A stretch of DNA of 14,725 nucleotides. Origin: an uncultured Rubrobacteraceae bacterium (GTDB lineage: Bacteria > Actinomycetota > Rubrobacteria > Rubrobacterales > Rubrobacteraceae). Of this stretch, positions 6,998-14,180 are shown in pieces. The notes beneath the pieces are model-generated. The model made no database searches, was not told where the DNA came from, and saw only the letters and a program-made list of their open reading frames with translations. The position numbers and the translations under genes were made by a program. Position 1 is the stretch's first letter. Each line of letters opens with the position of its first letter. Where the stretch lies: contig CADCUW010000351.1 in NCBI GenBank assembly GCA_902805985.1, forward strand, positions 1 to 14,725. Direction: 5' to 3'.

Positions 6998-7488
6998 AGC
7001 GGGTCCTCCGATAGGGTCAGCGTTTCTTCGCCGCTCACCTGGTAGCCGGTGATAATCGTAGCACGGTCCGCCGAGTACGCGACGAAGAGGTGGCCCAGGG
7101 CGTCGGGACCTCGGCGCTCCTCCGGGACCGGGTTCTCTGCGAGCACCGCGGCGATGGCGCCGCCCCGCAAGGTGTAGAGCGCGAGGCGGGCGTACGTGTC
7201 GCGTGCGGCCGCACGGAGGTCCTCAAGGTACTCCTCCTCTGTTGTCCCTTCGGCCCACTGGCCCTCGTCGATGCGCTTGGCGAGGTGGTAGAAGAGCGAG
7301 TCCTCCCTGGCGCGGACCTCCCTGTCGCCCAGGCGCAGGTCGCGGTGGCGCGGCGGCACCCTGACCTCGCCCATGAAGGGGGCTTCGGCGATACGTTCCA
7401 GGATGCCGTCGATTTCGTCCCGGGACGCGTCCCGTCGAGTCCTCAGGACCTCGCGGATCAGCCGGTCGGTCGGGTCTTCGTCTGGCAC
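6985..7488 (-). CDS. Unrecognised 167-aa protein, possible toxin-like C-terminal fold
   Basis: The N-terminal third is charged and helical (DPTDRLIREVLRTRRDASRDEI). The middle contains VRVPPRHRDLRLGDREVRAREDS in two stretches, then a helical pair with TTEEEYLEDL. The C-terminal ~70 residues look alpha/beta, with YARLALYTLRGGAIAAVLA, HLFVAYSADRATIITGYQ and a final EDPLWLR. The last part resembles in style small RNase or RelE/BECR-type toxin domains, but no catalytic set is certain. The GTG at 7488 is the first start in this frame and its ribosome site is poor (GGAG touches the GTG). Adding one base in the A run at 7532-7534 would link it to ATG 7556 (MVFATRNE...), a more natural start. It overlaps the next gene by 13 bases and follows the ~190-aa gene in the same direction. 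Confidence 0.7.
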   Translation of the reverse strand: MPDEDPTDRLIREVLRTRRDASRDEIDGILERIAEAPFMGEVRVPPRHRDLRLGDREVRAREDSLFYHLAKRIDEGQWAEGTTEEEYLEDLRAAARDTYARLALYTLRGGAIAAVLAENPVPEERRGPDALGHLFVAYSADRATIITGYQVSGEETLTLSEDPLWLR

Positions 7489-7577
7489 CTCCGGCTCGCC
7501 TTCCAGCTCGTTCGGCGCGTCGGGGCCCGTCTTTCATTGCGGGTGGCGAACACCATCCTCGCTTGGCGCTTGGCATC

Positions 7578-8151
7578 CTACTCCACGGAGAAGGCGTGCG
7601 CCCGGCTCCAGCTCGCCATGTCCAGGCGGTGCCAGTGGTCCTCTACGGTGACCTCGGCGCTATCGTCTCCCATGGGCGTCACCCGCTGGCGCGGCTCGGA
7701 GAACGTGACAGGCCCGAAGTGGTCTCCGGGACGGTACTCGATGAGGGGCCCCATGGTGTCCCCGCCGGGCATCGGGGGGTTGTAGCGCTCGGACATCTCA
7801 TTGACCGTCGGTCCGTCCGGCGGCAACAAGAACTCGAACTCGTCCCTCTTCGCCCCTTCGCCTGCCGGGTAGTGGACGACCAGGACGCCGTCCCGGCACG
7901 CGACGGTCTGCACCTTCTTGTATCCTTTGTAGTAATGGGGTATCGAATCGGGATCTGCCCCAGCCCCGATGGCCCTGTCTATTTCGCGGCGAAGGGTCTT
8001 GTAGTAGGCCCTGAAGTAGCACTTGTAGCGGTGGCGCAGCTTGTTGGGGGAGAGTTACGGTTGATGTTACGTTTGTAACCCAAAAACGCGTGGCCTTCGC
8101 CACCGCCCTTCCCATCTCGCCCGCCCGTCGGACGCCCTCGGCTAGCTCCAA
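7578..8151 (-). pseudogene. Unrecognised ~190-aa protein, one-base frameshift, 5' end probably replaced by the integrase element
   Basis: As it stands, only 111 aa from GTG 7913 form a clean ORF, but the same frame is open upstream through NKLRHRYKCYFRAYYKTL to a TAA at 8055-8057 with no start codon. Removing one C from the C5 run at 8046-8050 (minus-strand CTCTCCCCCAAC) joins this to a short frame that starts at TTG 8151. That TTG has GGAGGG five bases before it and reads MELAEGVRRAGEMGR. The result would be a 190-aa protein. Its first ~30 codons lie inside the predicted mobile element, so the element appears to supply a new start. In the reconstructed empty site the gene could begin GTG-ACA-CGA-ACC-GTA, reading MTRTVTLPNKLRH. 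The body is basic and Tyr-rich, then acidic and beta-rich, ending EDHWHRLDMASWSRAHAF. No family is recognised. Confidence 0.5.
8044..8083. repeat. Predicted left attachment site of the serine-integrase element
   Basis: The inner half (8063-8083, GATGTTACGTTTGTAACC then CAA) matches the reverse complement of the inner half at 9969-9989 at 18 of 21 positions, and all three differences are transitions. A TT at 8061-8062 borders it. The outer half starts TTGGGGG (8044-8050), giving the TTGGG...CCCAA ends expected of a two-fold recombinase site. The stretch is AT-richer than its surroundings. Confidence 0.6.
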
Positions 8152-8179
8152 ACGCGCCCTCCGGGTCGGCGGACCGGCC

Positions 8180-8185
8180 TACACT
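8180..8185 (+). promoter_or_regulatory. -10 box TACACT, possible promoter of the integrase element
   Basis: TACACT fits TANNNT and would place the transcription start near 8192, about 30 bases before ATG 8224, with the AGGAGGAGG ribosome site in between. No -35 box is clear. The same hexamer serves the YgjP-like gene. Confidence 0.35.
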
Positions 8186-8223
8186 TCCTCTTCTACTGGG
8201 GCGTCCGCGAAGGAGGAGGATGC

Positions 8224-8418
8224 ATGGGGTCGGCAGACAGAGAAGTCGGGGAGCTACGAGAACGCATCGAAGGGGTGAGGGTGCCGTGCTGGGACGCGAA
8301 GAGACGCGTGTGGAAGGCCATCGAGCTGTTGGAGCGGGAGCGCGGGACGGTGCCGAGGCGGTCGGCGCGGGAGTCGCTGGCGGAGAAACCGGGCCGGGAG
8401 GCCTCTACCGGCCGTTGA
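8224..8418 (+). CDS. 64-aa ORF translationally coupled to the serine integrase
   Basis: The ORF starts at ATG 8224 behind a very strong ribosome-binding site, AAGGAGGAGG. It ends in a TGA that overlaps the TTG start of the recombinase (TTGA at 8415-8418). The protein is highly charged. It has one predicted amphipathic helix early (SADREVGELRERIEGV), a central WDAKRRVWKAIELLERERG helix, and a basic tail. It has a single cysteine and no membrane segment. I recognise no family. Its position suggests either a leader that couples translation or a small accessory DNA-binding protein, such as a recombination directionality or regulatory factor. The latter is speculation from context. Confidence 0.65.
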   Translation: MGSADREVGELRERIEGVRVPCWDAKRRVWKAIELLERERGTVPRRSARESLAEKPGREASTGR

Positions 8419-10048
8419 AGATCGCCGCGATCTACGCCAGGGTCTCAACCGAGCGCCAAGAGAAGGAGCAGACCGTGGACAGCCAGCTCGATGGCCTCCA
8501 CCGGGCGGCCACGGAAGCGGCTACGAGGTGTCCCCCTCCCACGTCTTCGTCGACGAGAGGCGCAGCGGGGCGCACCTGGATCGCCCGGGGCTGGATCGTC
8601 TGCGCGACCTCGCCTCCGAAGGGGCCTTCGAGGCCGTGCTCATCGCCTCCCCGGATCGCCTGGCCCGTCACTACGCCTACCAGGTCCTCGTCCTCGAAGA
8701 ACTCCAGAGGACCGGCTGCGAGGCGGTGTTCCTCAATCACGCCTTCGGGGAGACCCCGGAGGAGCGGATGCTCCTGCAGATACAGGGAGTGTTCGCCGAG
8801 TACGAGCGCGCCCTCATCAAGGAGAGATCCAGGCGCGGGAGGCTGTTCGCCGCCAGGCAGGGACGGGTGAACTGGAGCCACGCCCCCTACGGTTACCGGC
8901 TCGTCCGCAAGACCGAGAGCACCCCGCAGAAGCTGGTGGTGGACGAGACGGAGGCGGAGGTGGTCAGGCAGATCTTCCGGTGGTGCGTGGAGGGCGGCCT
9001 GAGCTGCTACGCCATGGAGAAACTCCTCAGAGAGCAGGGAGTCCCTACGCGTAAAGGCAGGGCTCTGGGCTGGTACCAGAGCACGGTCGGCGACATCCTC
9101 AGGGACACCGTCTACAAGGGGCTCGGCTACTACAACCGCACCAAGCGGGTGGACGCCAAGAAGCCGGTGGGAGGCACGGGCTTCAAGGACCTCAGGCCCG
9201 GCAACCTGCGCAGCCACGCAGACAGGCCCAAGGAGGAGTGGATCCCCGTGAAGGTGCCGGCCATCGTCGACCCGGAGACGTGGGAGCTCGCGCAGGAGCA
9301 GCTCAAGAAGAACCGCGAGCGGGCGAGGCGCAACAACACCAAGCACCATTACCTGCTCAGGAGTTTGCTTGTCTGCGGGGAGTGCGGCAAGCGCATGATC
9401 GGGTGGTGGACCAAGAACGGGGGTCGCTACGTGTGCGCGGACCGCTACCCCAGACACGAGCCGTGGGCGTGCGACGGTAGGAGCGTGATGGCCCGCGAGG
9501 TGGAAGGCTCGATCTGGGGGTACGTCAGGGAGTTGCTCTCGGACCCTGAATTGCTCAAAACCCGCTACGAGGAAGGCCGCGGAGACCCTGCGGTAGACGA
9601 CGGAGAGGAGCGGGAGAAGGAGCGCATCGGGCGTAAGCTGAAGGCTCTGGACCGCGAGGTGGGCCGGTTGATCGACGCCTACCAGGCGGAGGTGATCGAC
9701 CTGGCCGATCTCAAGGAGAGGCGCGAGAGGATCGAGGAGCACGGGCGGATGCTCAAAAGGAGGCTCACCGAGATCCGGGAGAAGCGGGCGGAGCGGGAAC
9801 AGGAGGTTCGGCTGCTGCGCGGACTGGAGCAGTTCTCCGAGAGCGTGGCGGGCGCCCTCGAAAAGCCATCGTTCGAGACGAGGCAGCAAGTCTTGCGGCT
9901 AGTGGTCGACCGGATCGTGGTCGAGGAAGAACGGGTAGTCGTCCACCACGTCGTTCCGACCGGCCCAGTTGGGTTGCAAACGCGACATCTTCGTGTCACC
10001 GGCCGCAACCCAAACTTACGTTGTATAGGCGACGTCGACGGATGGTAG
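8415..10048 (+). pseudogene. Large serine recombinase (integrase), one-base frameshift
   Basis: The frame from TTG 8415 gives KIAAIYARVSTERQEKEQTV with catalytic S11, then HRAATE. The rest lies in the -1 frame from GYEVSPSHVFVDERRSG. Adding one G at 8519-8520 restores about 544 aa, a normal length for the family. In order: resolvase catalytic domain (residues 1-~140, with ASPDRLARHYAY and ALIKERSRRGR), recombinase DNA-binding domain (APYGYRLV through VGDILRDTVYKGL), zinc ribbon (CGEC, then YVCADR and WACDGR), a long coiled coil (about 385-460), and a C-terminal tail ending VVVHHVVPTGPVGLQT. Such proteins integrate and excise DNA between attP and attB. The last ~19 codons lie beyond the predicted right core. 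If the frameshift is real the enzyme is dead; if a sequencing error, it is complete. Confidence 0.88.
9969..10013. repeat. Predicted right attachment site of the serine-integrase element
   Basis: This is a 45-base imperfect palindrome with perfect 9-bp ends TTGGGTTGC (9969-9977) and GCAACCCAA (10005-10013). The inner half (9969-9989) matches the left site's inner half in inverted orientation at 18 of 21 positions. A TT at 9990-9991 lies at the expected centre. It overlaps the 3' end of the recombinase gene. Confidence 0.6.
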
Positions 10049-10096
10049 CCGCTCGCCTGTGGGCAGCTTGAACCGCTGCATGGCATTTACCACCAT
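10016..10096 (-). CDS. Possible 26-aa ORF beside the integrase element
   Basis: ATG 10096 overlaps the stop region of the 362-aa gene (ATGGTGGTAA). The frame reads MVVNAMQRFKLPTGERLPSV and five or so more residues to a TAA at 10016-10018, at the edge of the right attachment site. A second ATG at 10081 has GGTGG upstream. It may be a small peptide, the start of a gene cut by the insertion, or chance. It ends too close to the element for a firm call. Confidence 0.25.
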   Translation of the reverse strand: MVVNAMQRFKLPTGERLPSVDVAYTT

Positions 10097-11175
10097 CTGG
10101 TCTTGCCGTGGAATTCGGCCTTGTCTATGCTCCCGTCGGTGAACGCCTCGAAAGCGCGGTCGATGTCGTCCTCTGAGGGAGCTTCCCGCGGGACGAGCCT
10201 CACTTCGCTAGACTCCAGACCGGCTTTCTCCGCAGCGGGACTGAGTAACCTCCTAGAGGCGACCTCAAGGAGTATGTCCCGCATTTTTATCCCTGCCAGA
10301 AGCACTTCCCGGTGTTGCCACACCAGGTAATGCTCTGTCACCGGCGCGTGGAGGTCGAAGCCCATGATGGCCGTCTCAAGCAGGGAACCATGGAGCGCGC
10401 GCACCACGCGGGTCCTCTCCAGCTGGCTTCCCGATGGGCCGGGGCTCGGGAGCACGCGCGCGAGTTGGGCGCGTAGGCCCTTGTCCTCCGGATGAGCCCA
10501 AGTGTAGGCGGCGGCCAGGTTCCTCTGGTCGGCCACCACGTGGCGGGCGTAGTGTGGCACCGCCCGAATGATGGGCGGGGTGTCGCCCAAAGCCGCCGGC
10601 CTCTCGAAGACGATCACGTCCTCGGCCGGCAAATCGTATGCGGTCGTCGGATGGTCGTCTTGGTGCCAGGAATGCGCTCGGGCAGGATACACGCTGTAAG
10701 AGCCGTCCGGCAACCGCTGCACGCCACCGGGCAAGAGCAACCGCGTGTCGAAAAGGCCGTCCTTTCCCCAGAACACGGCCACCGGCACCTGCGCCTCGGC
10801 CATCAACTCTTCGGCTATTCCCCGAAGCCACTGGGTGAGCGAGTGCGCCCCGCCGAACGCGTGATCGGCACCGTAATCGAGGAACCACTCCACCCACTCC
10901 CGCGTCTTTTCGCTGCTAGACCTGATCTCTAGAGCGCGACGGTCGTCATTGCCGGGCGGCAGGACAGATTTGACGAAGCTGTCGAGGGCGGTCCTGCCTT
11001 CGGTCTGCGCCAATTGCGCGACGAGCGCTTCCGAGTCCGGTGGGATCCATCGCAGGGCGGTGGGGTCGGGGTTGTAGAGCCACTGCATGAACCGCGCTTT
11101 CCTCAGCACGATGCCCAGCCGCAGCCGGTCCTTCGCGGACAAACCGCCGAGCGTCTTGCGGCGTCGTCTAGCCAT
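10087..11175 (-). CDS. Unrecognised 362-aa protein, possibly portal-like
   Basis: ATG 11175 was chosen because it overlaps the upstream gene's stop (ATGGCTAG), implying coupled translation. ATG 11199 or 11196 would add 8 or 7 residues. The N-terminus is basic (ARRRRKTLGGLSAKDRLRLG). The centre contains SLTQWLRGIAEELMAEAQVP, VAVFWGKDGLFDTRLLLPGGV and LPDGSYSVYPARAH. The C-terminus is helical, with LVWQHREVLLAGIKMRDILLEV, then SEVRLVPREAPSEDDIDRAF and a WW end. The order (basic start, mixed alpha/beta wing with an LLPGG...P stretch, long helix, acidic Asp/Glu tail) vaguely recalls phage portal proteins, but there is no diagnostic motif. No signal peptide or membrane segment is seen. It is intact and belongs to the minus-strand series. 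Confidence 0.7.
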   Translation of the reverse strand: MARRRRKTLGGLSAKDRLRLGIVLRKARFMQWLYNPDPTALRWIPPDSEALVAQLAQTEGRTALDSFVKSVLPPGNDDRRALEIRSSSEKTREWVEWFLDYGADHAFGGAHSLTQWLRGIAEELMAEAQVPVAVFWGKDGLFDTRLLLPGGVQRLPDGSYSVYPARAHSWHQDDHPTTAYDLPAEDVIVFERPAALGDTPPIIRAVPHYARHVVADQRNLAAAYTWAHPEDKGLRAQLARVLPSPGPSGSQLERTRVVRALHGSLLETAIMGFDLHAPVTEHYLVWQHREVLLAGIKMRDILLEVASRRLLSPAAEKAGLESSEVRLVPREAPSEDDIDRAFEAFTDGSIDKAEFHGKTRWW

Positions 11176-12783
11176 CAGTGCCGGACCCGTCCTCATCATC
11201 AGGCGGGATCAACGCCTCCACGAACAGCTCGACGGCGTCGTTGAAGCCCGTGTATGATCCGCCGTCGCGCCCCAACTTCCTCACGAAAACGCTTCCGTGA
11301 TCCGGTTCGAGGTTGAAGCCCCGGCCCGGGCCGCTGACCATCCGCTCGGGGTGCTGCCTGATCTCGCCCATGAGGGGCATGAAATGGTGGTGGTATCGGG
11401 TGTCGTCTTCGATGGACATGTACCGTTTGAAGGGCGATTTCTCGGCCGCGTCCTTGATCTTGCGGGCGAACCCGAGCACATTGCTAATGCCGGACAGCAT
11501 AGCCTCACGGAAACGCGGTTCCCCGTCCATCTCCGCGACCACGTGCCCCAGGGTCATCACCGCCAGCAGATCGGGCAAGGCCTTGTCCTCCAAGCCGGCC
11601 AGATGAGCCAGAGATCCCACCAGCTGCGGCCCCGCTTTCTCCACCATAGGCAGGCGGCGTTCCGCGATGCAGCGCAGCACGAGCAGCGGCAGCCGGTCCG
11701 CCACGGAGAACTTGTCTTCGCTGCTCACGTCGTCGTCCCCGAGGACCTTTGCGACGTGCGCGAGTCCCGTGGTAGCCGCAGCCTCGGCGATCCGGTCGTT
11801 GCCGTAGCGCATCTGCCGTTCGGCAAGTAGGAAAGCCGTGCCGCAGCCGGAGACGAGGGCCGCCCTCGCGTCCTTCGCGCTCGCCGCCGCGAGTGTCTGG
11901 GAGAGGAGGGTGACGGTGCGCTCCAGGTACCTCTCGCGCAGCTCGCGCTCCTGCTCGTCGAGGCGGGCCTCGAGCTCGCTCTGAGCTTGGGCGCGGGGGG
12001 TGATCCGCGCGCCTCGTTCGATCTTGGCTTCGTTCGTGAGCCGCTGGCCCAGGTCGAGGAGCGCGTCCGTGAGCAGGGTGGGCAGGGAGGCTTTCAAGAC
12101 GCTCTTTAGCCCGAGCGTGGGGGTGGACTGGTAGAAGCGGTACGCCCTTTCCGTCTGGAGGCCCTGACGTTGGACGGCCTCGCTCAGGCTTAGGCTGAGG
12201 TCGGCCAATTCGATCAGCATCGGTGCCCCCTCGGCACGCGGGGGCGCCGATTCGGCGGTCTTCAGCAAGTGGTCCAGCAGCCCGAACTCCTGCTCTGCGA
12301 GCGCGACCTGCGCCAAATTGTCGATGGAGGCCACCCACGCGCGACCGAAGGCGGACGCGCCCTTCTCCTCGGACGCGTCCAGCAGCTCCTCCCACGCGCG
12401 GCCGACCCTGCGCTCGACCCAGTGTGAGGAAGCCCCCCAGCCCGAACGGCAGGCCCTCCGCGAAGCCCTGGGCCTCGGCCAGGAGGGCCGGGAAGTCTTT
12501 GGAGAGCCCCTGTGCCTGGGAGACGAGCGGCCGCCGCGTACTGCGCCAGCTGCAGGTTCAGGAATAGCCCCACAACCACCGCAAGGAGGCCCCACGCGCG
12601 TCCCAGCCCCCGGCGGACGAGGTAGTCAACCGGGGCGTTTAGGACGACCGCGAAGAGCAGCGTGAGCAGCGAGAGCAGCGCTATCACCCTCACGGGGTAG
12701 ACGTAGTAGACGCCGAACAGCACCGCGACCAGCAGCCCGACGCCGACGTACGCCCCCCAACCTGGTGCTCTGGAATGCTCCAT
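11168..12783 (-). pseudogene. AI-2E-like membrane N-terminus joined to a long helical domain; two frame changes
   Basis: ATG 12783 lies behind AAAGGAGGGG. The first ~85 residues hold three hydrophobic helices with APVDYLVRRGLGRAWGLLAV, like the start of AI-2E/PerM transporters. At the GCGGCGGCCG stretch (12523-12540) the frame shifts, and AI-2E-like LVSQAQGLSKDFPALLAEAQ follows. At the C6 run (12433-12438) it shifts again into WVERRVGRAWEELLDASEEKG, which opens a ~420-aa soluble, largely helical protein to TAG 11168. That part has a charged coiled-coil stretch (SELEARLDEQERELRERYLE) and ends FVEALIPPDDEDG. No later AI-2E helices occur. Two one-base fixes give one 537-aa protein. The alternative is a transporter remnant fused to the interior of another gene. 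The helical part has no convincing start of its own. Confidence 0.6.
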
Positions 12784-12827
12784 CGAAGACCCCTCCTTTG
12801 CAGTAGCCGTTCTACACGATCGCAGGC

Positions 12828-14180
12828 CTACGAGGCCGTACGGCGCTTATGCGTGCTTGTTTGGGGCGAGCCCGCTCCAGAGAGCGCGAGAGTGTCGTCG
12901 GCGAGCATGTAGGAGGCCGCCGCCGGGGCCGGCACGCCTACCGTGTCGCCGGAGGCCGCGCCCTCGCGGACGCTCGCGGGCGCCGGGAGGTCGGCGCGAA
13001 TCGCGGTCCCGCTGCGGGAGGGGAGCACGAGTTCGTAGAGCTCCTCGAAGGCGGAGAGCGTCTCCTCGATGTCGTGGCGGGCCACGATCCTCAGGCTCTC
13101 CTCGCCCATCTCCGCCCGCTCGTCCCCGTCGGAGAGTATCTCCGTCAGTCGGGAGGCCAGTGTGTCCACGTCCCCCGGCTCGAACAAATGGCCGTTCTCG
13201 CCGTCGTGCACCAGCAGTGGCAACGCACTCGCGTTGGCGCCTACCACCGGCTTGCCCGTCGCCATGGCCTCCAGGGTGACGATGCTCTGCAGCTCGGCCA
13301 CCCCGGCGTTGCAGAACACGTCGCAAGCCGCGTAGGCCCCGGGGAGTTCCTCATCGGGGACGAAGCCCGTGAAGATCACGTACCCCTCCACCCCTTCTTC
13401 CTCGGCCAGGTCCACGAGCCTCCGGCGCTCGTGCCCGTCGCCCACGATCACTAGCTGCGCGTCCACGGACTCCCTCACCAGCGGCAGGGCCCGTATCAGC
13501 TCGTCTACGCGCTTCTCGGCGTCGAGCCTGCCGACGTACATGAAGGTCGGCTGCTCCGGTATGCCGTGCTTTAGTTTGAAGGCGTCGACGTCGTTGCCCG
13601 GGTTGAACCGCGAGAGGTCCATGCCGCAGGAGATGGGAAGTACCGGTCCCCGGACGCCCTTCTCCTCGGCAAGCTCGGCCGCGAAGGGGGTAGGCGCCGT
13701 GACGATGTCGGCCCGGTTGAAGACGCGTGCGAAGTCGCGCCACGCCCACTCCGTTATCCTCCTCTCCGTCCCGTCGGGCAGGCCGAGGTAGAAGGTGAGG
13801 TTGTCCGGCATGAAGTGGTTGGTGGCGATGACGGGTATGCCGAGCTCTTTGGCCGCCCGGATCACGGCGCGCCCGATAAAGAAGTGGCCCTGGGCGTGGA
13901 CCACGTCGGGCCGGATGCGCTCGACCTCCGCCAGGACGCGGCGGTAGAGAAGCGGCGGCGGGGAGAACCGGAAGCCGATGTGGAAGGGCACGGCCAACGA
14001 GCGCATCCGGTGCTCGACCACCCCGCTCCGCTCCACGACCTCCGTTTGCCGGCTCGTGGAGGGGCACAAGACGTGGACCTCGTGGCCCCTCTCCGCGAGC
14101 CCCTCGGCCAGGCGTTTGGTGAAGTAGGCGGCGCCGTTGACGTCGGGCGGGTAGGTGTCGTTGGCGATAAGAACCTTCAT
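12828..14180 (-). CDS. GT4-family glycosyltransferase
   Basis: This is a 450-aa GT-B glycosyltransferase, probably acting at the cytoplasmic membrane face on a lipid acceptor. The ATG at 14180 is chosen because GGGGGAC precedes it and the canonical start MKVLIANDTYPPDVNGAAY follows. The N-terminal acceptor domain (Glyco_transf_4 type) has HVLCPS, DVVHAQGHFFIG and VIATNHFMPDN. The nucleotide-sugar domain has FMYVGRLDAEKRVDELIRAL, LVIVGDGHERRRL and the E-x7-E motif ELQSIVTLE followed by AMATGKPVVG. The last ~65 residues are a low-complexity Ala/Ser/Pro tail. Relatives include diacylglycerol glucosyltransferases and mannosyltransferases, and the sugar and acceptor cannot be fixed. It overlaps the DedA-like gene by four bases (ATGA), so the two are coupled. 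The next gene starts 44 bases on. Confidence 0.9.
   Translation of the reverse strand: MKVLIANDTYPPDVNGAAYFTKRLAEGLAERGHEVHVLCPSTSRQTEVVERSGVVEHRMRSLAVPFHIGFRFSPPPLLYRRVLAEVERIRPDVVHAQGHFFIGRAVIRAAKELGIPVIATNHFMPDNLTFYLGLPDGTERRITEWAWRDFARVFNRADIVTAPTPFAAELAEEKGVRGPVLPISCGMDLSRFNPGNDVDAFKLKHGIPEQPTFMYVGRLDAEKRVDELIRALPLVRESVDAQLVIVGDGHERRRLVDLAEEEGVEGYVIFTGFVPDEELPGAYAACDVFCNAGVAELQSIVTLEAMATGKPVVGANASALPLLVHDGENGHLFEPGDVDTLASRLTEILSDGDERAEMGEESLRIVARHDIEETLSAFEELYELVLPSRSGTAIRADLPAPASVREGAASGDTVGVPAPAAASYMLADDTLALSGAGSPQTSTHKRRTAS

Larger units (their letters stand above)
8061..9991 (+). mobile_element. Minimal serine-integrase element (~1.9 kb), predicted
   Basis: The element runs between the two TT dinucleotides that border inverted, 21-base matching half-sites. 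It holds only a promoter, a 64-aa ORF and most of a large serine recombinase gene, all on the plus strand, within a run of minus-strand genes. Serine integrases exchange strands at a central dinucleotide between two half-sites. Joining the inner halves through TT gives a 44-bp near-palindrome, the right size for attP. Joining the outer halves gives an attB-like site ending TTGGG/CCCAA. The exact ends are inferred and no empty site is available here. Confidence 0.55.

Noticed and set aside
8063..9989. Invertible segment flanked by inverted recombination sites
   Set aside because: Only the inner halves match; the outer halves differ, as expected for attL/attR hybrids rather than for two identical inversion sites.
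10016..10096. Similarity of LPTGERLPSVDVAYTT to the start of homoserine acetyltransferases (MetX)
   Set aside because: The match is a few residues, and no other part of a MetX-like protein is present on either side of the integrase element.
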